DNA of 64,000 bases from Rubritalea marina DSM 17716 (GTDB lineage Bacteria > Verrucomicrobiota > Verrucomicrobiia > Verrucomicrobiales > Akkermansiaceae): contig NZ_KB899247.1 of NCBI RefSeq assembly GCF_000378105.1, positions 247,728 to 311,727 of the forward strand. The letters are read 5' to 3'. Position numbers and translations under genes: made by a program. Under the pieces are notes generated by a model. The model searched no databases. It was not told the origin of the DNA and saw only the letters and a list, made by a program, of their open reading frames with translations. Position 1 is the first letter of the stretch; each line of letters begins with the position of its first letter. Shown in pieces: positions 8,921 through 18,179 of this stretch.

Positions 8921-11362
8921 TTAAAAGTCAGTGGAAACCTGCTCATTCCAGTTCTTCCCAGTAGGGTCTTTGAGCTCTACATGCACAAAGAAAAGTAAGG
9001 CTCGATCAGTCTTTCGAACACCTTCGCTCTTGAAGAATCGCCCAAGCAATGGGATGTCACCAAGAATCGGAACACTATCATGCACCGACTCCACATCGCT
9101 CTGATTCAAACCACCAATCACAAAGCTGTAGCCATCGCGCACCGTGACTGCTGTGTTGATTCGGAAGGGACGGAAGATAGGCATCAAAATAGAATTGTTA
9201 TTGATGACACCAGTGGATAGTTCACCAGTTTGATCATTAGTGGCTGATGTTGAAATTGGTGAACCATAATCGACAAACCCATCAAAATCGGTAGTGGAAG
9301 CCACCAACTGCACGTCAACATAGTTCTTATCTTCTGAAATCACACATTCAGCCTCCATTTCCACACCGATGAAGCGAGTTTCAAACGCTGTAGGGTGAGA
9401 TGGTGAAACGGGGATCACGCCACCAGCAAGAGAGTCGACCTGTGTTGGAAGCTCTGGTGGTTCGTACTCAGTTGGGTACAGCATTTCACGGCCACTGAAT
9501 ATCGATGCCTTTTCGCCAGAACGCATGATCACGCTAGGCCGATCCATGCTATCGGTGTTCTTTTTCTGACTGAGACCACGCATGATCACAGCAACATCTT
9601 CGGTACGCAAAGTGAGAATACCAGGCGCGCGACTTGTGCTATTCACCAACGAATCCGTCCCAGAATAACTAGTAGCCCCTGCAGCCACAAGATCGTCAAC
9701 TGATGTATCAAACATCGTATCACCACTGCGCAACCCTGATGTGACTGGATTGAACCCATCAAAACTAGCATCCCCAGGAGGTGCGACAGCAAAACCATTG
9801 CCCTGCGTCCCACCACCAGCAACCACGGTGCCAGAACCTTGATTATTATTAACCAACCAATCAAATCCAAGCTCCTCAAGATCATCACGGTTCACATCCA
9901 TGATTGTCACCTTCAAGACAACTTGTGCCTGTTCTTGGTCACTAAAGGTTCGGACATACTCTTCGATCAGCCCTAGATTTGACTGGGTGTTTGCAACCAT
10001 CAGCGTGTTGGTGCGCTTGATGTACCTAGCTGATGCCCCATCGGGAAACTGCACTCCCACCTGCTGGAGTAGATCTTGCGCGCTGGCCGCACCAGCTGAG
10101 TTGCTCGCACCGTCGCTAAATGGATCATCCACCGCAGCATTCACTGCAGCCACAGCATCTTTCATGAACAACGGCGGCACTTTGTATGAACGTGTAAAAA
10201 TTGTAGAGTCAGCCTCACCGATCGGCGTCACACGCACCACATGCTGATCGTTATACCAACGCGTGCTAGTTGCTTTGGAAATAAAATCTAAAACGTCGAT
10301 CAAGGGCACATTGCGCAAGTTAAGGGTCACACGTTTGTTGCGAATTTCTTGCGATGCTGGGTTTGATGAATCACCTAGGTTCAACACAAAATTCATCCCA
10401 CGATTTGCCGGATCCAGTGCTGTGGTGTCATACTCGCGCGACCAGACACGCACCATATCATAGGCTTCTTCAAGGGTCGCATCGTAAAGATCGACCACTG
10501 GCACCACGGTCTGGCGGAGCTGGTTTGCATAGACCTCTTGAACTCGATCCACTTGCGCCTGCTTGGCTGATCCACCTGCGAATGCCTTGGGTGTGACAGG
10601 GATTTCCCAGGATCCATCGACCTCCGCTAACATCTCAGCACGAGTGTGATCTTTTGCACTATTGAAGTACTCGCTTTTTAACGAAACTACTTTTTCCATG
10701 CCGCGCCGCGCCGCTGAGTTGTGGCGATCAATCAATAACACTTCCTCATAGCTAACCAAGGCATCATCAAAACGCCCCAAATCGGTGTAGCCTTGTGCCT
10801 TGTATAGTAAGCGACGCACTTCATCTGTAGCTTGTGTGTGCTCGTATGTGAGTGCTGGATTGGTACGAATAGGGTCGTCGATCTCCGCAAGCAATTGCTT
10901 ACCGGGACCGTATGATGGCATCACACCAGGCGCTATTATCGCAGCCACTTGTTCACGCGCAGCATCATAAGAGCCCACGCGCACTAGAACTTTGGCTTGC
11001 TCTACTGCAGCTTGCGCATAGCGCAATGCGACAGCGTCTTTCACCTGTTGAGGCTGCGTGCTCTGACTCACAAGTGCATGAGCCTCTCGATAATCCTTCA
11101 CCGCTTTGTCGTAGGCAGCTGCCTGGTATGCAGCATCACCAGTAGCTAATAGCTCGGTAGCCAACACAGAAACTTCATTCACACCAGCCATCTGAACGCT
11201 CGCACCAATCGCACTGCGATCTCCCGCTATCAATGAAGACGAGCTGGCGCAGACTGCCATACCTACCAAGAGCTGTTGCGCGAACTTCGCACTCGCTCTC
11301 GACACGGGCGATGGGTGGTTGAGTTTGATTCTGTGCATAGGATTGAAAGTGCTTATATACAT
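8921..11362 (-). CDS. type II/III/IV pilus secretin, Amuc_1098-like
   Basis: This 813-residue protein forms the outer-membrane ring through which pili or secreted proteins pass. The second in-frame ATG (11338) gives a cleaner signal peptide: MHRIK, then the hydrophobic run around LLVGMAVCASSSSLIA. A TPR-like region (residues ~70-260) is followed by N-domains with the LKVTIMDVN...LGFDWL block. The C-terminal secretin core ends in GYSFVIGGLNQ and VPILGDIPLLGRFF, which are diagnostic. It resembles the Akkermansia Amuc_1098 family, but the usual pilM/N/O-type genes are not beside it. It is divergent from two PilT-family ATPase genes, which favours a type IV pilus role over type II secretion. Confidence 0.9.
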   Translation of the reverse strand: MYISTFNPMHRIKLNHPSPVSRASAKFAQQLLVGMAVCASSSSLIAGDRSAIGASVQMAGVNEVSVLATELLATGDAAYQAAAYDKAVKDYREAHALVSQSTQPQQVKDAVALRYAQAAVEQAKVLVRVGSYDAAREQVAAIIAPGVMPSYGPGKQLLAEIDDPIRTNPALTYEHTQATDEVRRLLYKAQGYTDLGRFDDALVSYEEVLLIDRHNSAARRGMEKVVSLKSEYFNSAKDHTRAEMLAEVDGSWEIPVTPKAFAGGSAKQAQVDRVQEVYANQLRQTVVPVVDLYDATLEEAYDMVRVWSREYDTTALDPANRGMNFVLNLGDSSNPASQEIRNKRVTLNLRNVPLIDVLDFISKATSTRWYNDQHVVRVTPIGEADSTIFTRSYKVPPLFMKDAVAAVNAAVDDPFSDGASNSAGAASAQDLLQQVGVQFPDGASARYIKRTNTLMVANTQSNLGLIEEYVRTFSDQEQAQVVLKVTIMDVNRDDLEELGFDWLVNNNQGSGTVVAGGGTQGNGFAVAPPGDASFDGFNPVTSGLRSGDTMFDTSVDDLVAAGATSYSGTDSLVNSTSRAPGILTLRTEDVAVIMRGLSQKKNTDSMDRPSVIMRSGEKASIFSGREMLYPTEYEPPELPTQVDSLAGGVIPVSPSHPTAFETRFIGVEMEAECVISEDKNYVDVQLVASTTDFDGFVDYGSPISTSATNDQTGELSTGVINNNSILMPIFRPFRINTAVTVRDGYSFVIGGLNQSDVESVHDSVPILGDIPLLGRFFKSEGVRKTDRALLFFVHVELKDPTGKNWNEQVSTDF

Positions 11363-11839
11363 AAGTTAACCATTCCGTAAGCTCAAAAATGAGAAAGTTT
11401 CAGGTTTCTTACATAATTAATACCATACCACCTATGCCCCAGCCCCACAGGATCCGGTCAACAAATCTCAAGACAACTATCAGATAGATTGGTCGAATGT
11501 GCATATCTAACACGACATGATAGGTGCTCAGCTACCCGAATCGCCACGCACCTAACCACTTCACTCCTCACCGAGGTCGAGACCAAATTCTAACTGTTCG
11601 TAGTGTTTTACTGCTGGCGTCCTATGGATCACAGTGGCAACCTGCTGAAACAATTCGTGACACAGTGACTGACCAACTTTAATTAATTTGTTCATATGAA
11701 CACATGTAAATCATTTAATCGCCATTGGTCAAGATCTGATTGTTGCATTGAAATCGATTTTGCGTATATTCCGCCTCACTTAAGCTGCTAGACATCCTGT
11801 ATTTAACTTGCCTATTGGCCACAAACTAAAGAAAACCTA
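11363..11839. promoter_or_regulatory. divergent intergenic region between secretin and pilT-like genes
   Basis: This 477-bp AT-rich stretch has no convincing ORF and must hold the promoters of both divergent pilus units. A candidate plus-strand promoter is TTGCAT (11743-11748), a 16-bp spacer and TATATT (11765-11770), which would leave a leader of roughly 60 nt before the ATPase gene. A perfect 14-bp palindrome lies at 11689-11702. I could not assign a convincing minus-strand promoter. Confidence 0.5.
11689..11702. promoter_or_regulatory. 14-bp perfect palindrome, possible operator
   Basis: TGTTCATATGAACA is a perfect inverted repeat 41 bp upstream of the candidate -35 of the pilT-like gene. 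The position would suit a dimeric regulator, but no regulator gene is nearby and the link is inference. Confidence 0.4.
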
Positions 11840-12916
11840 ATGTCTCAAATTCCTACATACGATCACGTAGACACCTACCTCAAGGTAGGTATAGAGTACG
11901 ATTGTTCCGACATTCATCTGGCCACAAACAGCCCGCCCAACTGGCGTCGCTTTGGCAACTTGCAACCCATCTGGGAAGGTGCTGAAGTACTTAGTGCAGA
12001 CGACACCCACAAGTTAGTGCACTCCTTTCTCGGTGAAGATCAATTAGCGATCCTCCACGACCGTGGTGACGTTGACTTTGCCTACCAGAATGCAGATGGC
12101 CGCTACCGAGCCTCAGTGGTGCGGCAGCGCCTAGGCTACGACATTGTATTCCGTATCATCAGCACCGAAATCCGCACAATCGATGACCTCAAGCTCCCCA
12201 AAGAACACATTGTCCCCCTCACCCGTTACCACAATGGTCTCATTCTAGTGACAGGGTCAGTCGGCTCAGGCAAATCCACCACACTTGCCGCACTAGTTGA
12301 CTTTATCAACAAAGACCGCAACGACCACATCCTCACCCTAGAGGATCCCATCGAATACACCTTTGATTCAAAAGGCTGCCATGTCACCCAGCGCGAGGTC
12401 CACACACACACCGAGTCATTTCCACGTGCATTGCGCGGCGCCCTACGTGAAGACCCAGACGTAATCGTCGTCGGTGAGATGCGCAACCTCGAGACCATCC
12501 AACTGGCACTCACCGCCGCTGAAACAGGTCACTTAGTGATCGCCACCTTGCACACTGGGAATGGACCACGTACCCTCGACCGAATCCTCGATGTATTCCC
12601 CACCGACCAGCGTGATCAAATCCGCATCATGGTATCCGAATCTTTGCGCGGCATCATCTCACAGCAGCTCATTCCTCGTGCCGATGGCGCGGGCCGAGAG
12701 CTTGCGCTCGAACTACTCGTCAACACCGCACCAGTAGCCGCAACGATCCGCGACGGCAAGACCTTCATGCTACCAGGCATCATGCAAACCGGCAAAAATG
12801 TCGGCATGATCACCATGGATGAGTCAATCAAGAACCTCTTCCAGAAAGGCCTCATCACCAAGGAAGAAGCATACTTCCGTGCCGAAGACAAAAAGTTCAT
12901 CGAATCTTTCTTTTAA
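11840..12916 (+). CDS. PilT/PilU-family type IV pilus ATPase (first copy)
   Basis: This 358-residue protein is a hexameric AAA-like ATPase of the pilus retraction family. The Walker A GSVGSGKST lies near residues 139-147, followed by LTLEDPIEY (Asp box), a Walker B-like DPDVIVVGEMR near 212-222 and the His box ATLHTGNG near 235-242. A PilT N-terminal domain precedes it. It is followed 24 bp later by a second, related ATPase. The pairing resembles the pilT/pilU arrangement, and this first copy is the more divergent at Walker A (SV instead of PT). No Shine-Dalgarno sequence is visible. Confidence 0.9.
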   Translation: MSQIPTYDHVDTYLKVGIEYDCSDIHLATNSPPNWRRFGNLQPIWEGAEVLSADDTHKLVHSFLGEDQLAILHDRGDVDFAYQNADGRYRASVVRQRLGYDIVFRIISTEIRTIDDLKLPKEHIVPLTRYHNGLILVTGSVGSGKSTTLAALVDFINKDRNDHILTLEDPIEYTFDSKGCHVTQREVHTHTESFPRALRGALREDPDVIVVGEMRNLETIQLALTAAETGHLVIATLHTGNGPRTLDRILDVFPTDQRDQIRIMVSESLRGIISQQLIPRADGAGRELALELLVNTAPVAATIRDGKTFMLPGIMQTGKNVGMITMDESIKNLFQKGLITKEEAYFRAEDKKFIESFF

Positions 12917-12940
12917 ACCCAAGCTTCAAGACCATCCACT

Positions 12941-14050
12941 ATGGCAATCATCGATAAATATTTCCAAATCCTCGTCGAGTCTGGAGGCTCAGACCTCCAC
13001 CTCGCTCAAGGAGAAGTTCCTAAAATCCGCGTCCACGGCGGCGTCAGTGAAATTGAAGGTGAGTCACCGCTCAGCGGCGACGAACTGAAGACCATGCTCA
13101 GCGAGATTTGCGACGACAAAGCATTCGCAAACTACCTCAAGGAAGGTGACCTCGACTTCGCCTACGAGATGGACGAGAAGTCTCGCTTCCGCTGCAACTA
13201 CCTTCAGCAACGTCACGGGCTCGGCGCGGTATTCCGCCTCATCCCCACCGAAATTGCTAGCCTCGAAGACCTCGGCATCCCCGAAGTGGTCAAGAACTTC
13301 GCCGACATTCGTTCTGGCCTCATCCTTGTCACCGGACCCACCGGTTCAGGTAAATCCACCACCCTCGCCGCGCTACTTGATTATATCAATCGCACGCAGC
13401 GCAAGCACATCATCACCGTGGAAGAACCTATCGAGTTTGTGCACTCCAATAAAAAGTGCATCTTCACCCAGCGCGAAGTCCCGCACCACTGCCCCACATT
13501 CTCTGATGGGCTCCGCGCCTCACTCCGTGAAGATGCGGAGATCGTACTTGTTGGCGAAATGCGTGACCTCGAAACCATATCTCTCGCCCTCACTGCGGCC
13601 GAGACTGGCATGCTTGTTTTCGGCACGCTCCACACCAACAACGCCCGTAAGACTGTCGATCGTATTATCGACGTATTCCCCTCCGAGCAGCAATCACAGG
13701 TTCGTACCATGCTTGCAGCCTCTCTCCGTGGCGTACTCGCCCAGTTACTCATGAAGAAAGCCGATGGCAAAGGCAGGGTTGCCGTCAATGAAATCATGTT
13801 CGCCAACACCGCAGTGTCCTCCATCATCCGCGAAGGAAAAACCCAAAAGCTTACTGATGTCATCACCCAAGGTAAGGCTGACGGCATGCAGTTCATGGAC
13901 GAGGCAATCTGGGACAAACTCCGCGAAGGACTGGTCACACCCGAAGAAGCCTACATGAAAGCTATCGATAAAACGCGCTTTAAAAACTTTCTCCCACCAG
14001 AGAGCCAATCGCTCGCCATCGCCTCAGGCGAAAACCCAAACGAGCACTAA
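12941..14050 (+). CDS. pilT: PilT twitching motility/retraction ATPase (second copy)
   Basis: This is the canonical PilT-like member of the pair (369 residues). Walker A GPTGSGKST lies near residues 132-140, the Asp-box ITVEEPIEF near 160, Walker B DAEIVLVGEMRD near 204-215 and the His box FGTLHTNNA near 227-235. Family members power pilus retraction and DNA uptake from the inner-membrane cytoplasmic face. A terminator follows directly, so the two ATPases form a two-gene operon without other pilus genes. Confidence 0.92.
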   Translation: MAIIDKYFQILVESGGSDLHLAQGEVPKIRVHGGVSEIEGESPLSGDELKTMLSEICDDKAFANYLKEGDLDFAYEMDEKSRFRCNYLQQRHGLGAVFRLIPTEIASLEDLGIPEVVKNFADIRSGLILVTGPTGSGKSTTLAALLDYINRTQRKHIITVEEPIEFVHSNKKCIFTQREVPHHCPTFSDGLRASLREDAEIVLVGEMRDLETISLALTAAETGMLVFGTLHTNNARKTVDRIIDVFPSEQQSQVRTMLAASLRGVLAQLLMKKADGKGRVAVNEIMFANTAVSSIIREGKTQKLTDVITQGKADGMQFMDEAIWDKLREGLVTPEEAYMKAIDKTRFKNFLPPESQSLAIASGENPNEH

Positions 14051-14071
14051 ACACACACGATTCATAAACTA

Positions 14072-14107
14072 AGCCTGGGTCACACTATGAGACCCGGGCT
14101 TTTTTTG
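14072..14107 (+). terminator. intrinsic terminator after pilT
   Basis: A 10-bp stem (AGCCTGGGTC with GACCCGGGCT, one G-T wobble) and a 9-nt loop are followed by a run of T. It lies 22 bp after the pilT stop codon. Confidence 0.85.
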
Positions 14108-14152
14108 TGTCAGCTTCAAATGCTGAATTTTAAGACAATCCGCCACCTTAGC

Positions 14153-15793
14153 TCAATGCTTCAAGGTCTTTTTAGGTGCCTTTCCTTTCGATGGATGCGT
14201 TTTGGGATAGACCATCGCACGCTTCGCCCAGCTATCCCATTTGGCGCTGAGTGTCTTTAACTTTTCAGGATACTTGGTTGCTAGGTTGTTGGTTTCGGTA
14301 CGATCTTGGGCAATATTGTAGAGTTCCCAACGTTGATACTGAACCCCACTTGGCGGAGAGACGCTCTTCCCAACAATTTTCCAATCCCCCTCTCGCGCTG
14401 AGGCATTGTTCTCATGCTCAATGAAGATTGGTTGTTGGCGCTGCAGTGCTTCGCCCTGGAACGCAGGCCTGAGTGAGACACCTTCAAGCTCTGGGATAGC
14501 ATTTCCGTGATAGCTCTGCGGATAGTCAGCCCCAGCAACATCAAGGATGGTGGGGACGACATCAATCAGCTGCGCTGGAGATTCAAACCAATCATGCTGT
14601 GCTTGAATACCCGCCGGCCAGTGAATGAAAAATGGTGTGGAAGTCCCCCCTTCGTGGGTGTGGTGCTTGTAGAACCTGAAAGGTGTGTTGCTGGCATTGG
14701 CCCAAGCTTCACCGTAACTATTTCCTAGCTGAAGGTTCCTTTTCTCGACATCATAGAATTCCCCTTGCCCGAGCATCCCACCCTCTTGGCACCCACCATT
14801 ATCCGATAAAAAGAGAATCATCGTATTTTCCGACAGTGCTAGGTCCTTGAGCGAGTTCACCAGCTTGCCAATATTCTGATCCACACGATCGACCATCGCT
14901 GCATAGACCGCCATCTTAAGGTCCATTTCATCCTGTTTCTTTGCATCAAGGGAATCCCAGTCAGGAATATTGGCTGTCTTTGGCGAAAGCTTGATGTGCG
15001 GCGCAATGAGACCTAGTTCCTTCTGTCGTTGGAAGCGCTGCTCGCGCAATTTGTCCCAGCCGATTGTGTATTTACCACGGTACTTGGCTATATCGTCCTC
15101 AAATGCCTGCAATGGCCAATGAGGTGCAGTGTATGCCAGATAGAGAAAAAAAGGTCGCTCGCCACCCTCTTTTTGGTGTTCATCAATGAATTGGATAGCA
15201 AAGTCAGTGAAAGCATCAGTGGTGTAAAAGGCTTCATCCGTCGTACTCTCGAGCGGCATGACGGGGTCATTCCCAAAGACCATATCACGTGGCGCTACAG
15301 GGTGGAAAAAACGCGTTGCTCCAGAGACACATCCGTAGAATTTATCAAACCCACGCTGCATCGGCCAACGGCTTCTATCGTTGTATCCTAGATGCCACTT
15401 CCCTGTCATGAAGGTGGCGTAGCCTGAATCCTTCAGAGCCTCAGCAATGGTCACACATTGTCGATTTAAAAAACCACGGTAACCAGCCACTCCGTTGTCA
15501 TGCGCAGGATGGTTTGGCGGGTTGGTCATGTGGCCGACACCTGTTTGGTGAGGGTGGAGCCCGGTGATCAATGTGGCTCGTGTTGGGCAGCAGCGACCAC
15601 TATTATGAAATTGGGAGAACCGCACACCACCATGTGCTAGAGCATCAAGATACGGTGTATCGATCTCCCCTCCATGGTAGCCCAGATCAGAGAACCCCAT
15701 ATCGTCCACCATGATCACAATGACATTAGGTCTCTCCGCTGCGTGCAGACAAATGGGAAGGACGAGCAAGAATGAGATGAGGAATGCTTTCAT
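14153..15793 (-). CDS. secreted sulfatase (arylsulfatase family S1)
   Basis: This hydrolyses sulfate esters, probably of polysaccharides or aryl compounds, outside the cytoplasm. The 546-residue precursor starts with a clear signal peptide (MKAFLISFLLVLPICLHA). The formylglycine motif CCPTR supplies the catalytic cysteine Cys68 in the C-x-P-x-R pattern, and metal-site residues are in VDDMG near residues 29-33 and SDNGG near 330. The C-terminal tail is lysine-rich. No formylglycine-generating enzyme gene is in the window. Such sulfatases are abundant in marine Verrucomicrobiota; the substrate cannot be read from the sequence. Confidence 0.92.
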   Translation of the reverse strand: MKAFLISFLLVLPICLHAAERPNVIVIMVDDMGFSDLGYHGGEIDTPYLDALAHGGVRFSQFHNSGRCCPTRATLITGLHPHQTGVGHMTNPPNHPAHDNGVAGYRGFLNRQCVTIAEALKDSGYATFMTGKWHLGYNDRSRWPMQRGFDKFYGCVSGATRFFHPVAPRDMVFGNDPVMPLESTTDEAFYTTDAFTDFAIQFIDEHQKEGGERPFFLYLAYTAPHWPLQAFEDDIAKYRGKYTIGWDKLREQRFQRQKELGLIAPHIKLSPKTANIPDWDSLDAKKQDEMDLKMAVYAAMVDRVDQNIGKLVNSLKDLALSENTMILFLSDNGGCQEGGMLGQGEFYDVEKRNLQLGNSYGEAWANASNTPFRFYKHHTHEGGTSTPFFIHWPAGIQAQHDWFESPAQLIDVVPTILDVAGADYPQSYHGNAIPELEGVSLRPAFQGEALQRQQPIFIEHENNASAREGDWKIVGKSVSPPSGVQYQRWELYNIAQDRTETNNLATKYPEKLKTLSAKWDSWAKRAMVYPKTHPSKGKAPKKTLKH

Positions 15794-16067
15794 GAGTTCG
15801 GTTGAGGCTTGGGATTATCTGGACGAGTTGCTTGGAGAATGAAACATCCCATTCATACGAAACGGGCATCCCTCCGTTGCCTGTGCCGCAGCATCGTATT
15901 CAACACCTCACACGCAGCTATCTAGAGGACGTTTAAATAACTATCTCTTGAGCGGCCTTGTTTCAAAATGATGCGATAAACAGCACGATCATTCACCCCA
16001 ATCACCCTGTGATAGGCCATCTCATCAATTTATGCCACCCACGCTTCTCAAACCATGACACCTTGAC
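15794..16067. other. non-coding gap upstream of sulfatase
   Basis: The 336-bp gap between the first sulfatase and htpG holds the upstream region of the sulfatase and, at its far end, the htpG terminator. I see no convincing ORF, RNA or strong promoter in the first 270 bp. Confidence 0.5.
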
Positions 16068-16105
16068 AAAAAAAACCTAGGGTCCAACGAAGAACCCTAG
16101 GTTTT
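16068..16105 (-). terminator. intrinsic terminator of htpG
   Basis: A perfect 12-bp stem (AAAACCTAGGGT with ACCCTAGGTTTT) and a 10-nt loop are followed on the minus strand by a run of T. It lies 25 bp after the htpG stop. Confidence 0.88.
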
Positions 16106-16129
16106 AAAATTACGAACGCATTCTACACG

Positions 16130-17971
16130 CTACTTCGCCACGCGGGCGAGGAGGTCGTTGAGACGAGAAACCATTTCTTGTGGGTTCTCGAGAAGACCTG
16201 CTGCGAGGAGTGCGTTGTCGGTGAGTTGCTCGGTGACAATAGCTGCTAGTTCTTCATCACGTTGTTGCAGGCCTGCAAGATTCTTAATCACCTCAGAACG
16301 AGGATTAATTTCAAGGGTGACCTTCGGCGTAGGAGCATCTTGACCCATCGCCTTCATCATCGCCATCATCTGTGCGTTTGGCGCATCCTTCGGTGCGAGT
16401 GCTGCGATTGGGCTATCCACGAGGCGCTTGCCTGCTTCTACCTTCTCAACACGCTCACCAAGGGTTTCGCTCATGAACTTGGAAAGCGACTCAACAGCAT
16501 CGCTATCGAGAGCTTCACCTTCTGCATCGACATCGTCGAGCTCAAGGTCCGCACGGTCAGCTGGCACGAGCTTCTTGCCATTGTATTCAGGCAAGGAATC
16601 GAGCACGTATTGGTCGACCTGGTCGGTGAAGAGCGCCACTTCAAGACCACGCGCTTTGAACGCTTCGAGGTATGGGCCTTTTTCAAGGATGTCGCGTGAT
16701 GCACCAGTGAGGAAGTAAATCTCTTCTTGTCCGTCTTTGGCACGATCGATGTACTCAGCAAAGCTTGTTTGGGAACCAGCATCGGTCATGGTAGACTCAA
16801 AACGCAGTAACTTCGCCAGTGGCTCTTGGTGCTCAAAGCTCGTCGCGACCCCCTCTTTGAGGAAGCGGCTGAACTTGCTGTAGAACTCAGCATACTTCTC
16901 TGGCTCGTTCTTCGCTTGAGTATCGAGGAACTTGAGAAATCGCTTGGTAATGAGCTTGTTGAGCTTCTGAATGAGCGCGCTATCCTGCATCGTTTCGCGC
17001 GAAATATTGAGTGGAAGGTCAGCGGAATCGATCACCCCGCGGAGGAAGCGCAACCACTCAGGGAGAAGCTTCTGCGGCTTCGAGTCGATGAGCACCTTGC
17101 GGCAGTAGAGTGATACTCCAGCTTCCATCTGGCCCATGCCGAATTGTTCTTGGTTTTCGTTAGGAACGAAAAGAAGCGCGTTGATCGCAAGTGGTGCGTC
17201 GGCGCTGAAGTGCATGGTGAACTTTGGTTCGTCCCATGCGTGCGCAACAAACTTGTAGAACTCATTGTATTCTTCATCGCTGACTTCGCTCTTGGACTTG
17301 AGCCAAAGGGCGTCGACCTTGTTCACACGTTCGCCATTAAGCTCGATCGGGAAGGTCACAAAGTTAGAATACTTCTCAAGGATTTCCTTCACACGGTCCG
17401 CCTTGGCAAATTCTTCTTGGCCTTCCTTGAGCTTGATCACCATCTTGCAGCCACGAGTTTGCTCGTCAGCTTCTTCGATGGTGTAGCCAGTGGCACCGTC
17501 TGAAGTCCACTTGAGGTTCTCAGCGGATGGGTCCCAAGAATGGGTGTAGACTTCTACCTCATCGGCAGCCATGAAGGCTGAGTAGAACCCAACCCCGAAC
17601 TGACCGATCACGTCGGCATTGCTGTCGCCTTTTTCTTTGAGGTTTTCGAGAAATGCTTTGGTGCCAGAATGCGCGATAGTTCCGAGATTCTCAGTGAGCT
17701 CATCGCGGTTCATGCCGATGCCTGCATCAGCGATGGTGAGCGTGTTGTTCTCCTCGTCTGTGGTGATCGATATCTTGAGTTCTGCATCACCTTGGTAGAC
17801 GGAGTTTTCAGTCAACTGCTTTAAGCGCACCTTCTCGAGTGCATCCGATGCGTTGGAAACCAACTCACGAATGAAAATCTCGCGATCGGTGTAAAGCGAG
17901 TGAATCACAATATCCAAGAGCTGTTTTACCTCAGCTTGGAAGCCATGTTGTTGTTTTTCTGCTGTTGCCAT
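16130..17971 (-). CDS. htpG: molecular chaperone HtpG (Hsp90)
   Basis: HtpG is the cytosolic ATP-dependent Hsp90 chaperone. The 613-residue length is normal. The N-terminal GHKL ATPase motifs are intact: IRELVSNASDALEK near residues 36-50, DAGIGM near 83-88 and GQFGVGFYSAFM near 122-133. The middle-domain segment with LPLNISRETMQ is also present. No CIRCE inverted repeat is visible upstream. A weak promoter-like TTGCAG-N16-TACATT lies in the upstream leader. The gene is monocistronic, between a terminator and an opposite gap. Confidence 0.97.
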   Translation of the reverse strand: MATAEKQQHGFQAEVKQLLDIVIHSLYTDREIFIRELVSNASDALEKVRLKQLTENSVYQGDAELKISITTDEENNTLTIADAGIGMNRDELTENLGTIAHSGTKAFLENLKEKGDSNADVIGQFGVGFYSAFMAADEVEVYTHSWDPSAENLKWTSDGATGYTIEEADEQTRGCKMVIKLKEGQEEFAKADRVKEILEKYSNFVTFPIELNGERVNKVDALWLKSKSEVSDEEYNEFYKFVAHAWDEPKFTMHFSADAPLAINALLFVPNENQEQFGMGQMEAGVSLYCRKVLIDSKPQKLLPEWLRFLRGVIDSADLPLNISRETMQDSALIQKLNKLITKRFLKFLDTQAKNEPEKYAEFYSKFSRFLKEGVATSFEHQEPLAKLLRFESTMTDAGSQTSFAEYIDRAKDGQEEIYFLTGASRDILEKGPYLEAFKARGLEVALFTDQVDQYVLDSLPEYNGKKLVPADRADLELDDVDAEGEALDSDAVESLSKFMSETLGERVEKVEAGKRLVDSPIAALAPKDAPNAQMMAMMKAMGQDAPTPKVTLEINPRSEVIKNLAGLQQRDEELAAIVTEQLTDNALLAAGLLENPQEMVSRLNDLLARVAK

Positions 17972-18110
17972 ATGTTGTTATTTGAGAGGCGCAATGTAAC
18001 GACTTCCCTCCAGACTGCAAGCCAGATTCAATGCCTCTTTTACAATCACAAGTTTCTATTCAAACCAGCCTAGCAGCTGGGAGGTTCCCCCCCCGGGAAG
18101 CGACAATGCT

Positions 18111-18133
18111 AATCAGCAACACACGTGCTGATT
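18111..18133. repeat. 8-bp inverted repeat (hairpin without T-run)
   Basis: AATCAGCA and TGCTGATT are separated by 7 nt in the gap between htpG and the second sulfatase. There is no T-run, so terminator function is uncertain. Confidence 0.4.
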
Positions 18134-18179
18134 GCTGGTGATTTAGAGCTACGAAAAGTGGCCGTGCGGTTATGCCGCA

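Noticed and set aside
17972..18110. CIRCE or other heat-shock operator upstream of htpG
   Set aside because: No TTAGCACTC/GAGTGCTAA type repeat or other clear operator is visible.
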